From Deltaproteobacteria bacterium (GTDB lineage: Bacteria > Myxococcota_A > Polyangia > Haliangiales > JADYYK01): a stretch of 64,000 bases of DNA. The position numbers and the translations under genes are program-made. Under the pieces are notes generated by a model. The model did not search any database, was not told the origin of the DNA, and saw nothing but the letters and a program-made list of their open reading frames with translations. The DNA lies in NCBI GenBank assembly GCA_020853705.1, contig JADYYK010000271.1, positions 1-64,000 on the forward strand, read 5' to 3'. Every line of letters starts with the position of its first letter. Position 1 is the stretch's first letter. Positions 55,773-64,000 of the stretch are shown in pieces.

Positions 55773-56489
55773 ATGAGAGCGGTACCGATCCGGTGGGAAG
55801 ACCTGGAGACTGCGTTCGAGCGCAACGCTCCAGACACCGAGAGCTGGCTCGACCTGCGTAGCGGCGGTGTGGTCACCATCATCGATGGTGAACCGGACGC
55901 CCCCATCAAGCGTGGTGAGGTGTCCGCCAGTCCGACGGATTTCTTGCGCATCGACGCCGCCTCCTCGCGCGAGCAGTACCGCTGGATGGAGCACTTCGTG
56001 GCCTCGGTGACCGAGCCGGCGCTGCGTGAGCGGCTGGTCATCTCGATCGACGGCAAGGGCGCCTTCCGCCGCTTCAAGAACGTGCTGCTGAGCTACCCGG
56101 TCGAGCGTGAGCGCTGGTTCAGCTACCGCTCGGAGCTGCTGCGCTACCAGATGCAGGAGTGGCTGACCGAGAAGGGGATCTCGGCCACCGTGCCGCCGCC
56201 CTGGGGCCGGGTCGAGGCTCCCAAGGAGCTCGAGGAGCCGCTGGTGCGCCCGGTCGCCGCCACCGGCGAGGCCCCCGGCGAGGCGCTGCGCCGCCAGGCG
56301 CGCGAGCTCATCGACAGCATCCCGGCCATCGATCTGCCCACCGCGATCACCTTCCTGGAGTTCATTCGCGAGCGTGGCGCGGAGGAGATCCGGCCGCCGC
56401 GCAACAAGAAGGACGACGACAAGGAGGAGGCGGCAGCGCGGCCGCCTGACAAGCCCCCGGTGTCGCTGGTCGGAGGGACACGCAGCTGA
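55773..56489 (+). CDS. UPF0158-like hypothetical protein
   Basis: The 238-aa product resembles the UPF0158 family of unknown function: WEDLETAFERNAPDTESWLD with LRSGGVVTII, then FLRIDAASSREQYRWMEHF, a conserved GKGAFRRFKNVL and the aromatic ERERWFSYRSELLRYQMQEW. The C-terminal 60 residues are Lys/Pro-rich. Such proteins may be nucleic-acid associated, but no activity is known. ATG 55773 has AAGGAGAG eight bases upstream; the frame is open to 55416 but upstream sequence is noncoding. Confidence 0.7.
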   Translation: MRAVPIRWEDLETAFERNAPDTESWLDLRSGGVVTIIDGEPDAPIKRGEVSASPTDFLRIDAASSREQYRWMEHFVASVTEPALRERLVISIDGKGAFRRFKNVLLSYPVERERWFSYRSELLRYQMQEWLTEKGISATVPPPWGRVEAPKELEEPLVRPVAATGEAPGEALRRQARELIDSIPAIDLPTAITFLEFIRERGAEEIRPPRNKKDDDKEEAAARPPDKPPVSLVGGTRS

Positions 56490-56551
56490 TGCTCTGCCTC
56501 CGGGCGACCATCAGCTGTCCGGTTCTTCTCTTGCTCTCATTTGACTAGGCC

Positions 56552-57076
56552 ATGGAACGAACGCTCCTCCTCAACAGCACCTACGAGCCGCTCAAGGTCA
56601 TCTCGTGGCGTCGCGCCATCTCGCTGCTGTGGTTGGGCAAGGTCGAGCTGATCGCGCACTACGATCAGCACGTGCGTTCGGTGTCGATGAAGATCCACAT
56701 GCCGTCGGTGGTGCGCCTCCTGCGCTTCGTGCGGCGCAAGCAGCCGGCCATCAGCTTCTCGCGCAAGAACCTGTTCGCGCGTGACGAGTCGACCTGTCAG
56801 TACTGTCGGCGCGTGCCCGAGCCGTCGGAGATCACCTACGACCACGTGGTGCCGCGCTCGCAGGGCGGCAAGACCGAGTGGACCAACATCGTGACCTGCT
56901 GCGTGGACTGCAACCGGCGCAAGGGCGGGCGCACGCCCGAGCAGGCCGGTATGCGCCTGTATCGCCAGCCCGGCAAGCCGGTGTGGCTGCCGACCTTGAC
57001 CATCACGCTGGGGCTGAAGACGGCGCCCGACTCGTGGCGCGACTACCTGTACTGGAACGTCGAGCTCGACGAGTGA
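56552..57076 (+). CDS. HNH endonuclease family protein
   Basis: The 174-aa product has an N-terminal helical part (NSTYEPLKVISWRRAISLLW) and an HNH zinc/metal domain: CQYC, then YDHVVPRSQGGKTEWTNIV, then CCVDCNRRKGGRTP. This is the McrA-like HNH form with the four Cys zinc ligands and the DH..N metal site intact. The family with this N-terminus is widespread in bacteria as a single housekeeping gene of unknown role, so a restriction function need not be assumed. ATG 56552; converges with DUF429. Confidence 0.85.
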   Translation: MERTLLLNSTYEPLKVISWRRAISLLWLGKVELIAHYDQHVRSVSMKIHMPSVVRLLRFVRRKQPAISFSRKNLFARDESTCQYCRRVPEPSEITYDHVVPRSQGGKTEWTNIVTCCVDCNRRKGGRTPEQAGMRLYRQPGKPVWLPTLTITLGLKTAPDSWRDYLYWNVELDE

Positions 57077-57095
57077 CGCCGGGCGGCGCCGGTGG

Positions 57096-58022
57096 CTACG
57101 GCGCGGAGCCGGTGCCGGCGTCGGCCACGGCGTCGGCGTCGTCACCCTCGCCCTCGCCCTGGGCGGCCTCGGGCGCTGGCGCCTCGGCGGCGCGGCGGGC
57201 CAGCGGCGGGAACCAGATCCAGCCGTCGGCGTCGGCGACGGCCTGGTGCTGGGCCGGGATCTGCCAGCCGTCGCGCGCCCACAGATAGGTCGTGTAGGCG
57301 CACAGCACGGCGTCGAAGATGTGGTCGGACTGCAGGCAGCCCTCGCGCCAGACCGCGAACTCCAGCTCGTCCGACAGCGCCTCGAGCAGCTCGGCGCGGG
57401 TCTGCCAGGTGTCGACCTCGCGCTTGTAGCGGCGTGCGGCGCGGGCCCCGAACAGGTTGTGCACGGTGGCCTTGGGATAGACCTCGAGCAGGTTGTCGCC
57501 GAGCACGAAGCGATCGGCCAGCGCACGCGTGAGGTGGCGGGCGCGCGCGGTCAGCGGCCCCATGCCCTGGCCCAGGGTCTCGCGCGGCAGGATGCCGTGC
57601 TCGCGGTGCAGGATGATCTCGGTGGCGCGCTGGGTGTAGGGCGTGGTCAGCGGCTTCTTCCAGGTCGGCGCGGTCACGCTGCGCTCCGACTCGGGCGGCG
57701 CGGCCAGGACGTCGCCCACGGTGCGGAACCAGACCACGGTGGGATCGACGCAGGCCGCGATACCTGGGCACACCGGCAGCTGGCAGCGGACGCACGCGGT
57801 CAGCGTCAGCGGGGCGTCGATGCCGACGGCGGTGGCGGCGGGCAGCGCGCGCAGGTAGCCCAGCAGCGGGTCGTCGTACCACGGCGTGCCGGCCGGGCCG
57901 CGCACCGAGGCCTCGACCACCCGCACCCCGGTCGGGGTCGCCTCCAGGCGCGCGAGCGCGGTGGTCTTGCCCTTGGCTCCACCGAGGTCGACGCCGACGA
58001 AGGTCTGAAACGGCCGCTGCAC
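57096..58022 (-). CDS. DUF429 RNase H-like predicted nuclease
   Basis: The 308-aa product has the RNase H-like DUF429 features: FVGVDLGGAKGKTTALARL near the start, GIDAPLTL (Asp), a Cys cluster (CVRCQLPVCPGIAAC), LEVYPKATVHNLFG and SDHIFDAVLCAYTTYLWA, with conserved acidic residues consistent with metal-dependent catalysis. The tail is Ala/Glu/Asp-rich. GTG 58022 is chosen because it precedes the first beta strand by few residues; the longer open frame is a shadow of the regulator gene. Substrate unknown. Confidence 0.75.
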   Translation of the reverse strand: MQRPFQTFVGVDLGGAKGKTTALARLEATPTGVRVVEASVRGPAGTPWYDDPLLGYLRALPAATAVGIDAPLTLTACVRCQLPVCPGIAACVDPTVVWFRTVGDVLAAPPESERSVTAPTWKKPLTTPYTQRATEIILHREHGILPRETLGQGMGPLTARARHLTRALADRFVLGDNLLEVYPKATVHNLFGARAARRYKREVDTWQTRAELLEALSDELEFAVWREGCLQSDHIFDAVLCAYTTYLWARDGWQIPAQHQAVADADGWIWFPPLARRAAEAPAPEAAQGEGEGDDADAVADAGTGSAP

Positions 58023-58083
58023 AGGCTTACGATTGGCTGCCGGGGACAAAGGCGCAAGTTGAAAGTGGCCCGGCGGGCGTGCT

Positions 58084-61000
58084 TCACAGCATGAAGGCCA
58101 GGCGCTGGTGGGTGTTGACCGGGACGGCGGCCACGCCGGGGCCGGCCAGCGCAGCCAGCGCGGCGGGCAGCCAGGTCGGTGGCGCGGCCAGCGACGCGGC
58201 CAGGGCGGCGGCGCGGGCGTGGTGGACGGCGGCGGCCTCGAGGTCACCGGTGCGCCGCGCGGCGGCGCCCGCGCAGGCCGAGAAGTAGGCGCCCAGGCCG
58301 CGATCGTCGAGCTCGCACAGCTCCTCGGCGGTGGCGCAGAGCTCGCTGATGGCGTCGGCCGGCGCGCCGGAGCGGCTGGCGAGCAGTCCGCCCAGCGCCA
58401 GATAGCCGCGATCGAGCGCGGCGAAGCGGCGCGCGCCGACCGCGCGGTGCAGCTCGCGCGCGCGCTCGAGCAGGGCGCCGCCAGCGCTGCCCGACCACAG
58501 CTCGACCAGGCCGAGGTACATGTGCGCGTGGCCGAGGAAGCGGCGGTCGCCGACCTGGGCCAGGAGCTCCAGCGCCTCGGCCAGGCGCGCGCGGGCGTCG
58601 TCGGCGTGGCCCTCGTCGCCGCACAGGTTGCCCATGTTGGCGAGCACGATGCCCTCGAGGCGGACATCGCCGACGGCGCGCACCAGGACCAGCGCCTCCT
58701 GGTACAGCGCGCGCGCGGCCGCCAGCTCGCCGGCGTCCTGGTACAGGCCGGCCAGGTTCTGGCGCAGGCGCCCCTCGGTGCGGCGATCGCCGAGGCGCGC
58801 GACCCGTCTGATGGCGCGCGCGGCCAGCTGCTTGGCGATGCCGAGCTCGCTGCGGTCCTGCTCCAGCGCGGCCAGGGCGTCGAGGGCGTTGGCGCCGGCC
58901 TCGTCGTCACCCTGGCGTTGCTCGCCCTGGTCGGCGTCGTCGCTGTCCGCCGCCGATTCGGGCACGCCGGCGAGCTCGAGCGCGCGCTGCAGCCAGCCGG
59001 CGGCCTCGGGCGGGCGCCCCAGGGTGCGCGTCACGGTGCCGCGCGCGCAGCAGATGTGAGACTGCAGTAGCTGCGTCGCGTGACTGGCGGGCTCCGCCTC
59101 GGCCAGCGGCAGCGCGCGCGCGAGGTCGGCCTCGGCGGCGCCCAGCTCGCCGCGCGCCACGCGGGCCCGGGCGCGCGCCAGCAGGGTGCGCGCCAGCAGC
59201 ACCGGGTCGGGCGGCGTCGCGCTCTCCGCGCTGGTCACCGCGGCGTCGAGCAGGTGGTGCTCGAGCTCGACCGGCCCGCGCACCGCCAGCAGGGCGTCGA
59301 GCGCCAGCGCGGCGCGTACCCGCAGCGCGGCGGGCAGCTGGCTGCGCTCGCACACCGCGGCCAGCTGATCGGCGTCGGCGGCCAGCTCGGCCAGCGCGTC
59401 GGCGCCGCCGGGGCCGCGGACGCGCGCCGCCAGCGCCTCGCCGAGGCCGACGTAGTGGTCGGCGTGGCGCAGCGCCGCGCCCGTGGCGGCGCTGGTCGCG
59501 GCCGCGTCGGTGCCGTCGGCGCTGGCCTCGGCCAGGCGCTCGAGGGCGTAGGCGTGCAGGCTCTCGAGCAGCCGGAAGCGCGGCGCGCCGCCCTGGCTGC
59601 CGCCGATGGCCGGCGCCAGCAGCGACTTGTCGCGCAGCGCCTCGACCACGCCCAGCGCCCAGGCGCCGTCGGGCAGCACCAGCACCGCCTCGGCCGCCTC
59701 CAGCGTGAAGTCGCCGCGAAACACCGCGCACTGCGCCATCGCCGCGCGCTCCGCCGGGCCGAGCAGCTCCCACGAGCCGTCGATGCTGGCGCGCAGGGTG
59801 GCGTGGCGCCCGCCGCGCGCGCCGCCGAGCAGCTCGAAGCGGCGCTCCAGGCGGGTCAGGATCTGCGTCGGTGACAGCACGCGGGCGCGCGCCGCGGCCA
59901 GCTCCAGGGCCAACGGCAGGCCGTCCAGGCGGGTCGAGATCTCGAGGGCGGCGGCGCGCTCGGCCGCGCCGGCGCGGAAGCTGGGCGACGCCGCGCGGGC
60001 GCGCTCCAGGAACAGCTCGGCCCCGGCCTCGGGGCTGAGCGGGGTCAGCTCGACGACGTGCTCACCGCCGACGCCGAGGCGCTCACGCGAGGTGACCAGG
60101 AAGCGCGCCTCGGGGGCGGCCTCCAGCCAGCGCGCCACGGTGTCGGAGGCGACGGCGACCAGGCGATCGAAGTTGTCGCACACCGCCAGCGTGGCGCCGC
60201 GCGCCGCCAGCGCGTGCGCGACCGCCTGCGCGGCGTCGAGCGCGCCCACGTTGGCGGTCAGCGGCACCCCCAGCGCCGCCGCCAGCGCCGCCGCCGCGCC
60301 GACCGCGCCGCTGCCCGGCTCGACATCACTGAGGTCGACCCACCACACGCCGCCGGCGCCACCGAGGACATCGAGCTGTCGCCACGCCAGCTCGCGCGCC
60401 AGGCGGGTCTTGCCGGCGCCGCCGGGGCCGGTCAGGGTGACCAGCCGCGCGCTGGCCAGGGCGTCGCCCAGCGCGCCCAGCTCGCCGCGTCGACCCAGGA
60501 ACGAACCGGGCGCCGCCGATACGTTGCCGCGACGCACGCGCTCGGTCTTGACCGCGGGGAAGCGCCGCCCCTCCAGGCCGGGCGGCGGCAGCTGCCACAG
60601 CCGCTCGGGCTCGGTCAGCCCCTTGAGGCGGTGCACCCCGAGATCGATCCAGGCCCCGCCGAGCATGACCTGGACCGCGTGCGAGGCCAGCACCTGGCCG
60701 CCGTGGCCGGCCGACGCCACCCGGGCGGCGCGGTTCACGGTGGGCCCGAAGTAGTCCATGCGCCCGGTCAGCGGGCTGGGCCGACAATCGGGATCGCCGA
60801 CATGGATCCCCATGCGCACGGCCAGGCCGCCCCAGGGTGTGCCGCGCTCGGGCGGACGCTCGCCGACGTGGCTGGCCAGCGCCTCGGGCCAGGGCGCCTC
60901 GAGCAGCGCGCGCTGGGTGTCCAGGCACCAGGCCACCGCGGCGCCGGCGCTGGCGAACGCGACCATGAAGGCGTCGCCCTCGGTCTTGACCTCGTAGCCA

Positions 61001-61170
61001 CCGTGGCGCTCGATGCCGGCGCGCATGATGGCGTCGTGCACGTCGAGCGCGCCGCGCATGACCTCGGGCGCGCGGTCCCACAGCTGGGTCGAGCCCTCGA
61101 CGTCGGTGAAGACCAGCGCCACGGTCCCGGTGGGAGCCAGCTGGTTCCCCTGCGCGGCGTCGCCGGACAC
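58084..61170 (-). CDS. Cyclase-homology, NB-ARC-like ATPase and TPR regulator
   Basis: The 1028-aa product joins three parts. A class III cyclase homology domain (about 14-190) has VFTDVEGSTQLWD, VKTEGDAFMVAF and VNRAARVA; its metal Asp residues are present. An AfsR/NB-ARC-like P-loop ATPase follows (Walker A GPGGAGKT, 248-255; later SRERLGVGGEHVVEL and LPLALELAAARA). The C-terminal 500 residues are TPR-like helices. Such proteins occur as regulators in actinobacteria and myxobacteria. GTG 61170 is chosen (VSGDAAQGN) because upstream sequence is satellite repeat. Target genes unknown; it diverges from the hydrolase gene. Confidence 0.82.
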   Translation of the reverse strand: MSGDAAQGNQLAPTGTVALVFTDVEGSTQLWDRAPEVMRGALDVHDAIMRAGIERHGGYEVKTEGDAFMVAFASAGAAVAWCLDTQRALLEAPWPEALASHVGERPPERGTPWGGLAVRMGIHVGDPDCRPSPLTGRMDYFGPTVNRAARVASAGHGGQVLASHAVQVMLGGAWIDLGVHRLKGLTEPERLWQLPPPGLEGRRFPAVKTERVRRGNVSAAPGSFLGRRGELGALGDALASARLVTLTGPGGAGKTRLARELAWRQLDVLGGAGGVWWVDLSDVEPGSGAVGAAAALAAALGVPLTANVGALDAAQAVAHALAARGATLAVCDNFDRLVAVASDTVARWLEAAPEARFLVTSRERLGVGGEHVVELTPLSPEAGAELFLERARAASPSFRAGAAERAAALEISTRLDGLPLALELAAARARVLSPTQILTRLERRFELLGGARGGRHATLRASIDGSWELLGPAERAAMAQCAVFRGDFTLEAAEAVLVLPDGAWALGVVEALRDKSLLAPAIGGSQGGAPRFRLLESLHAYALERLAEASADGTDAAATSAATGAALRHADHYVGLGEALAARVRGPGGADALAELAADADQLAAVCERSQLPAALRVRAALALDALLAVRGPVELEHHLLDAAVTSAESATPPDPVLLARTLLARARARVARGELGAAEADLARALPLAEAEPASHATQLLQSHICCARGTVTRTLGRPPEAAGWLQRALELAGVPESAADSDDADQGEQRQGDDEAGANALDALAALEQDRSELGIAKQLAARAIRRVARLGDRRTEGRLRQNLAGLYQDAGELAAARALYQEALVLVRAVGDVRLEGIVLANMGNLCGDEGHADDARARLAEALELLAQVGDRRFLGHAHMYLGLVELWSGSAGGALLERARELHRAVGARRFAALDRGYLALGGLLASRSGAPADAISELCATAEELCELDDRGLGAYFSACAGAAARRTGDLEAAAVHHARAAALAASLAAPPTWLPAALAALAGPGVAAVPVNTHQRLAFML

Positions 61171-61217
61171 GGGGGCATTGTAGCAAGAGGGGGTGAAGGG
61201 GGGAGGAGGACGAGGGG

Positions 61218-61404
61218 AGCCCGAGCACGAGGTGCGAGCACGAGGAGGAGCCCGAGCCCGAGCACGAGCACGAGCACGAGCCCGAGCACGAGCACGAGCC
61301 CGAGCACGAGCACGAGCACGAGCCCGAGCACGAGCCCGAGCACGAGCACGAGCCCGAGCACGAGCACGAGCACCAGCACCAGCACGACCACGACCACGAC
61401 CACG
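61218..61404. repeat. GAGCAC/GAGCCC hexanucleotide satellite in a divergent region
   Basis: About 185 bases of GAGCAC, GAGCCC and related hexamers, ending in a CACGAC run, fill most of the 262-base gap between the regulator gene (start 61170) and the hydrolase gene (start 61433). Reading frames through it encode only Arg/Ala strings and are not genes. Promoters of both genes must lie in or around it, so repeat-length change could alter their expression. Confidence 0.85.
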
Positions 61405-61432
61405 CGGGGGCATTTCGGCTAGACTCCACCCA

Positions 61433-62377
61433 ATGCCGACAGTCAAGACGCGCGGAGACCGGCCCATCGAGCTGTACTACGAGCGCAGCGGGCCCCCGGG
61501 GGTCGACCCGGTGCTGCTGGTGATGGGCCTCGGGACGACGCTGGATGCCTGGGATCTGACCGCGCCGGTGCTGGCCGAGAAGCGCGACGTCATCCGCTTC
61601 GACAACCGTGGCATCGGGCGCACCGAGAAGCCACGCGGGCGCTATCGCACCTCCGAGATGGCCGACGACGCGCTGGCGCTGCTCGATCACCTCGGGCTCG
61701 ACCGGGTCCACGTGGTCGGCATCTCGATGGGCGGCATGATCGCCCAGGAGCTGGCGCTGGCGGCGCCGGCGCGGGTCAAGTCGCTGACCCTGCTGGCGAC
61801 CTACGCCGCGCCCGACGGCGAGATCGAGCGCACCGCCGAGGAGGGCGCCCGGGCGCAGGGCCGGCCCGATCTCGGCACCATGTTCAAGATGATGGCCAGC
61901 GCGGCCGAGGCCGGCACCGGGCCCGCGGCCGCCGAGGCCGAGGCCGAGGCCGAGGCGGGCGCGGCGCCCGCGGTCGACCCCATGCTGATCCTGAAGTTCA
62001 TGATGCCGCTGGTGGTGTCGAAGGCCTACCTGGAGCGCGAGCGCGAGTTCTTGAAGCGCCAGTTCGAGCGCTCGATGGAGTATGGCTTCGCGCTGCACGG
62101 CTTCATGGGCCAGGTCGCGGCGGTGATGGCGCATGACACCCGCGCACGGCTGCCGCAGCTGGCGACGCTGCCGGTGCACGTCATGCTGGGTACCAAGGAT
62201 CGCCTGATCCCGCCGCGGCTGACGCGCGCGCTGCACGCCGGCATCCCGGGGGCCCGGCTGACCGAGATCGAGGGCGGCACCCATGGCCTGTGCTACGAGT
62301 TCGCCGAGCGGCTGAACCAGGAGCTGGTCGGGTGGCTGGACGCGCCCGAAGCGGCGCCGCGCGAGAGTGTGGCCTGA
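61433..62377 (+). CDS. Alpha/beta hydrolase fold protein
   Basis: The 314-aa product has the alpha/beta hydrolase plan: oxyanion region LVMGLGTTLDAWD, FDNRGIGRTEKP, nucleophile elbow GISMGG (Ser about 102), Asp in VMLGTKDRLIPP and His in EGGTHGLCYEF. An internal Ala/Glu repeat (AEAEAEAEAGAA, encoded by GCCGAG repeats at about 61928-61957) lies in the cap region. Substrate unknown; esterase, lipase or haloperoxidase-like activities are possible. ATG 61433; the stop overlaps the TPR gene by one base. Confidence 0.85.
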   Translation: MPTVKTRGDRPIELYYERSGPPGVDPVLLVMGLGTTLDAWDLTAPVLAEKRDVIRFDNRGIGRTEKPRGRYRTSEMADDALALLDHLGLDRVHVVGISMGGMIAQELALAAPARVKSLTLLATYAAPDGEIERTAEEGARAQGRPDLGTMFKMMASAAEAGTGPAAAEAEAEAEAGAAPAVDPMLILKFMMPLVVSKAYLEREREFLKRQFERSMEYGFALHGFMGQVAAVMAHDTRARLPQLATLPVHVMLGTKDRLIPPRLTRALHAGIPGARLTEIEGGTHGLCYEFAERLNQELVGWLDAPEAAPRESVA

Positions 62378-62682
62378 TGCCCAGCGTCGAGCAGCTGCAG
62401 AAGTTCATCGCGCTGAACCCCAGGGAGCCGTTCCCGCGCTATGGCCTGGCGCTGGAGCTCAAGAACCAGCAGCGCAGCGCCGAGGCGCTGGAGGTGTTCG
62501 CCGCGCTGCAGGCCGATCACCCCGCATACGTGCCGCAGTATTTACACCATGCCAACATGTTGCAGGCCGTCGGGCGCACGGCGGACGCGCGTGCGGTCGT
62601 CGAGGCCGGTATCGCCGCGGCCACCAAGGCGGGCGACGGCCACGCCCGCGGCGAGCTCGAGGGGCTGCTGGCGTCGCTGTAG
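62377..62682 (+). CDS. Small TPR protein
   Basis: The 101-aa product holds two TPR motifs (ALELKNQQRSAEALEVFAAL and YVPQYLHHANMLQAVGRTAD). It has no signal peptide and probably mediates protein contacts. Its ATG overlaps the hydrolase stop, so translation is coupled. Confidence 0.75.
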   Translation: MPSVEQLQKFIALNPREPFPRYGLALELKNQQRSAEALEVFAALQADHPAYVPQYLHHANMLQAVGRTADARAVVEAGIAAATKAGDGHARGELEGLLASL

Positions 62683-62696
62683 GGCGCGGCCTCGTC

Positions 62697-63416
62697 GTGG
62701 CGCCGTATCGACAGGCCTCGCCGCCCGCGCTGGGGGCGGTCGTCGAGCGCTTCGCGCGCCCGCTGCGCCTGGCGCGGCTGCTGCTGGCCGTCGCCGTGAT
62801 GGGGTTTGCCGTCGTGCTGCTGGCGGTGGCCAACTCGCTGGCGTCGAACTGGCTGACCCGCATGGTGGGGCTGGGCTTCCTGGTCGGCTGCATGCTGGCG
62901 GTCGGGGTGCCGCTGATGCTGGCGGCGCTGCTGTATGTCGTCTTCGTCATCGTCGACGTGCGGGTCGCGGTCACGCTGTACGAGCACGGCCTCGAGCTCG
63001 TTGGCCGACCGCCCGTGCCATGGGACAGCGTGGTCGCGCTGGATCTCGACGGTGGATGCTGGCGCATCACGACGCAAGGCGGCGCCGTGCTCGCTCTGCC
63101 CCGTGGGCTGGACCACGACGGCGCCTTGGCGCGCACGCTGCGCCGGCACGCCCGCGAGCGGCTGCTGCCGCGCTTGCTGGAGCGCCGCGCCAGTGGCCAC
63201 GCGCTGTCGTTCGGTCAGGTCGTGGTGGCGTCCGAGGCCGTCGCGGTGGGGCGCCACAGTTTGCCGCTCGACCCCACGTTGCGCTTCCGCGTGGGCAGCC
63301 ACACGCTGGACCTCATGAATCGCACTCTCAGCGCGCGTGCCGCGCTCGATGACGTTCCCGACGCGCTCACGCTGGTGGCGCTGCTCGAGCACCTCGGTGC
63401 GCGCGAGCTGGGGTGA
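62697..63416 (+). CDS. Hypothetical membrane protein, paralogue of the next gene
   Basis: The 239-aa product has two membrane segments (about 28-50 and 58-85) and a C-terminal cytoplasmic beta-rich domain (about 95-239; VTLYEHGLELVGRPPVPWDS, ALDLDGGCWRITTQGG) resembling bacterial PH-like domains. The N-terminus APYRQASPPALGAVVERF matches that of the following gene. No family is named with confidence. GTG 62697 lies 14 bases after the TPR stop; the stop overlaps the next start by four bases. Confidence 0.65.
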   Translation: MAPYRQASPPALGAVVERFARPLRLARLLLAVAVMGFAVVLLAVANSLASNWLTRMVGLGFLVGCMLAVGVPLMLAALLYVVFVIVDVRVAVTLYEHGLELVGRPPVPWDSVVALDLDGGCWRITTQGGAVLALPRGLDHDGALARTLRRHARERLLPRLLERRASGHALSFGQVVVASEAVAVGRHSLPLDPTLRFRVGSHTLDLMNRTLSARAALDDVPDALTLVALLEHLGARELG

Positions 63417-63859
63417 GCCCGTACCGTGAGGCGGCACCGCCCACGCTGGGGCGGGTGATCGGCCAGCTGGGCCCACCGCTGCACGAGCGGGTCGGGATGT
63501 GGACCCGCGTGGGTGCGCTGGCGCTGGCGACGCTGGTGGTCGCGGGCGGCGCGACCCTTCTGGCCAAGGAGCCGGTGGGAGGCGGCCTCGGCGTCAGCCT
63601 CGTCGAGGGCTACTGGAAGAAGACCGCGGAGCGGCGCCGGGTCGTGCTGCTGTACGAGCGCGGCTTCGCCATCGAGGGCTGCGAGCCGATTCACTTCGAC
63701 GAGGTGGTCGCGATCGAGGTCTCGAAGGCCGGCTTCGGCGTGCACCTGTGTGCGCAGCGCAGCCTGCTGCTACCGCACGTGCTCGATCGGGGCGGTCGCC
63801 TGCGCGCCCTGCTGCGCAAGGTGGCCGATCGCAACGGGCTGTCTGCAGCCGATTCGTAA
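63413..63859 (+). CDS. Hypothetical membrane protein, paralogue of the preceding gene
   Basis: The 148-aa product starts SPYREAAPPTLGRVIGQLGP, like the previous gene, and has one membrane segment (about 33-52) and a short PH-like domain (VVLLYERGFAIEGCEPIHFD, then VVAIEVSKAGFGVHL). It appears to be a shortened tandem paralogue. GTG 63413 overlaps the upstream stop by four bases. Function unknown. Confidence 0.6.
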   Translation: MSPYREAAPPTLGRVIGQLGPPLHERVGMWTRVGALALATLVVAGGATLLAKEPVGGGLGVSLVEGYWKKTAERRRVVLLYERGFAIEGCEPIHFDEVVAIEVSKAGFGVHLCAQRSLLLPHVLDRGGRLRALLRKVADRNGLSAADS

Positions 63860-63964
63860 GCGCGTGCGTACGGGCCGCGTTTCAGGGTAAATGTCGGCGT
63901 GCGCGAGACCGGGTCGCGCGCTCGACCAGGCAGACACGATCCACACGCTGACGGAGGGATGCAG

Positions 63965-64000
63965 ATGAAGAAGTCGATCATGATGCTCGCGCTGGCCATG
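63965..64000 (+). CDS. Start of an exported protein, cut by the window edge
   Basis: Only the first 12 codons are inside the window (MKKSIMMLALAM), which look like the start of a signal peptide. GGAGGG lies about six bases upstream of ATG 63965; ATG 63959 in the same frame is too close to it. The 105-base gap to the previous gene may hold its promoter. Confidence 0.55.
   Translation, partial: MKKSIMMLALAM

Noticed and set aside
56552..57076. Restriction-modification or homing endonuclease locus around the HNH gene
   Set aside because: No methylase, specificity or intron/intein feature is adjacent, and this HNH subfamily is commonly a lone housekeeping gene.
61193..61432. N-terminal extension of the hydrolase through the satellite
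   Set aside because: The upstream codons encode only Arg/Ala repeats; ATG 61433 gives a normal hydrolase start.
61171..61467. Upstream extension of the cyclase/NB-ARC regulator
   Set aside because: The extension reads the satellite as Ala/Arg repeats; GTG 61170 starts just before the cyclase domain.

Overview
The window is high-GC, densely coded DNA that looks chromosomal and most resembles a Myxococcota (deltaproteobacterial) genome, possibly of the Haliangium/Kofleriaceae type. The signs are a pilB-pilT-pilC-pilS type IV pilus block, many secreted and lipid-anchored proteins of unknown function, an OmpA protein with thrombospondin-type-3 calcium repeats, many two-component and chemosensory proteins, a DUF4388/J-domain protein, and long Ala/Pro-rich tails. 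The lineage is inferred from gene content; no rRNA is present to confirm it. I found no tRNA, rRNA, CRISPR array, insertion sequence or prophage. No gene-free stretch exceeds about 300 bases.

Layout. 1-127: tandem 38-bp hairpin repeats behind xerD. 119-8259: housekeeping run of xerD (minus), then on plus an M50 protease, scpA, scpB, an rluB-type pseudouridine synthase, an unexpected tandem BMC-domain (microcompartment shell-like) protein, tldD and tldE. 8314-12302: a mechanosensitive channel converging on a four-gene minus operon (Imm70-like protein, two unknowns, ArsB/NhaD-type permease). Nearly identical 22-bp palindromes sit just upstream of both units. 12340-16842: a hybrid histidine kinase, a diguanylate cyclase-hemerythrin protein and a cytochrome-c-type lipoprotein. 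16965-25222: a glycosyltransferase with a long disordered tail, cell-envelope proteins (lipoproteins, OmpA/TSP3, a predicted beta-barrel), queE and a Cys-repeat lipoprotein. 25357-33961 (minus): glycogen phosphorylase, a ClpX-type zinc-finger protein and the pilus block. 34097-36683: an isolated lysine-fermentation dehydrogenase (kdd) and small unknowns. 36712-44270: envelope proteins, a stand-alone MshEN-like domain, an rRNA methyltransferase and a GNAT fusion. 44326-55144 (minus): one overlapping chemosensory operon. 55328-64000: rpoZ, UPF0158, HNH and DUF429 proteins, a cyclase/NB-ARC/TPR regulator, a hydrolase and a pair of related membrane proteins.

How the genes work together. The chemosensory operon (DUF4388-J protein, CheW, MCP, CheR-STAS, CheA-REC, a multi-receiver class III nucleotide cyclase, CheB) has no separate CheY or CheD. 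Its apparent output is cyclic-nucleotide synthesis rather than a flagellar motor. PilB/T/C/S would build and regulate type IV pili, and a stand-alone MshEN-like domain nearby hints at c-di-GMP control.

The most distinctive observations are the cyclase-linked chemosensory operon, the paired palindromes around the Imm70-like/permease/MscS locus, the orphan BMC-T protein, and a palindromic element fused to the stop codons of three unrelated genes.
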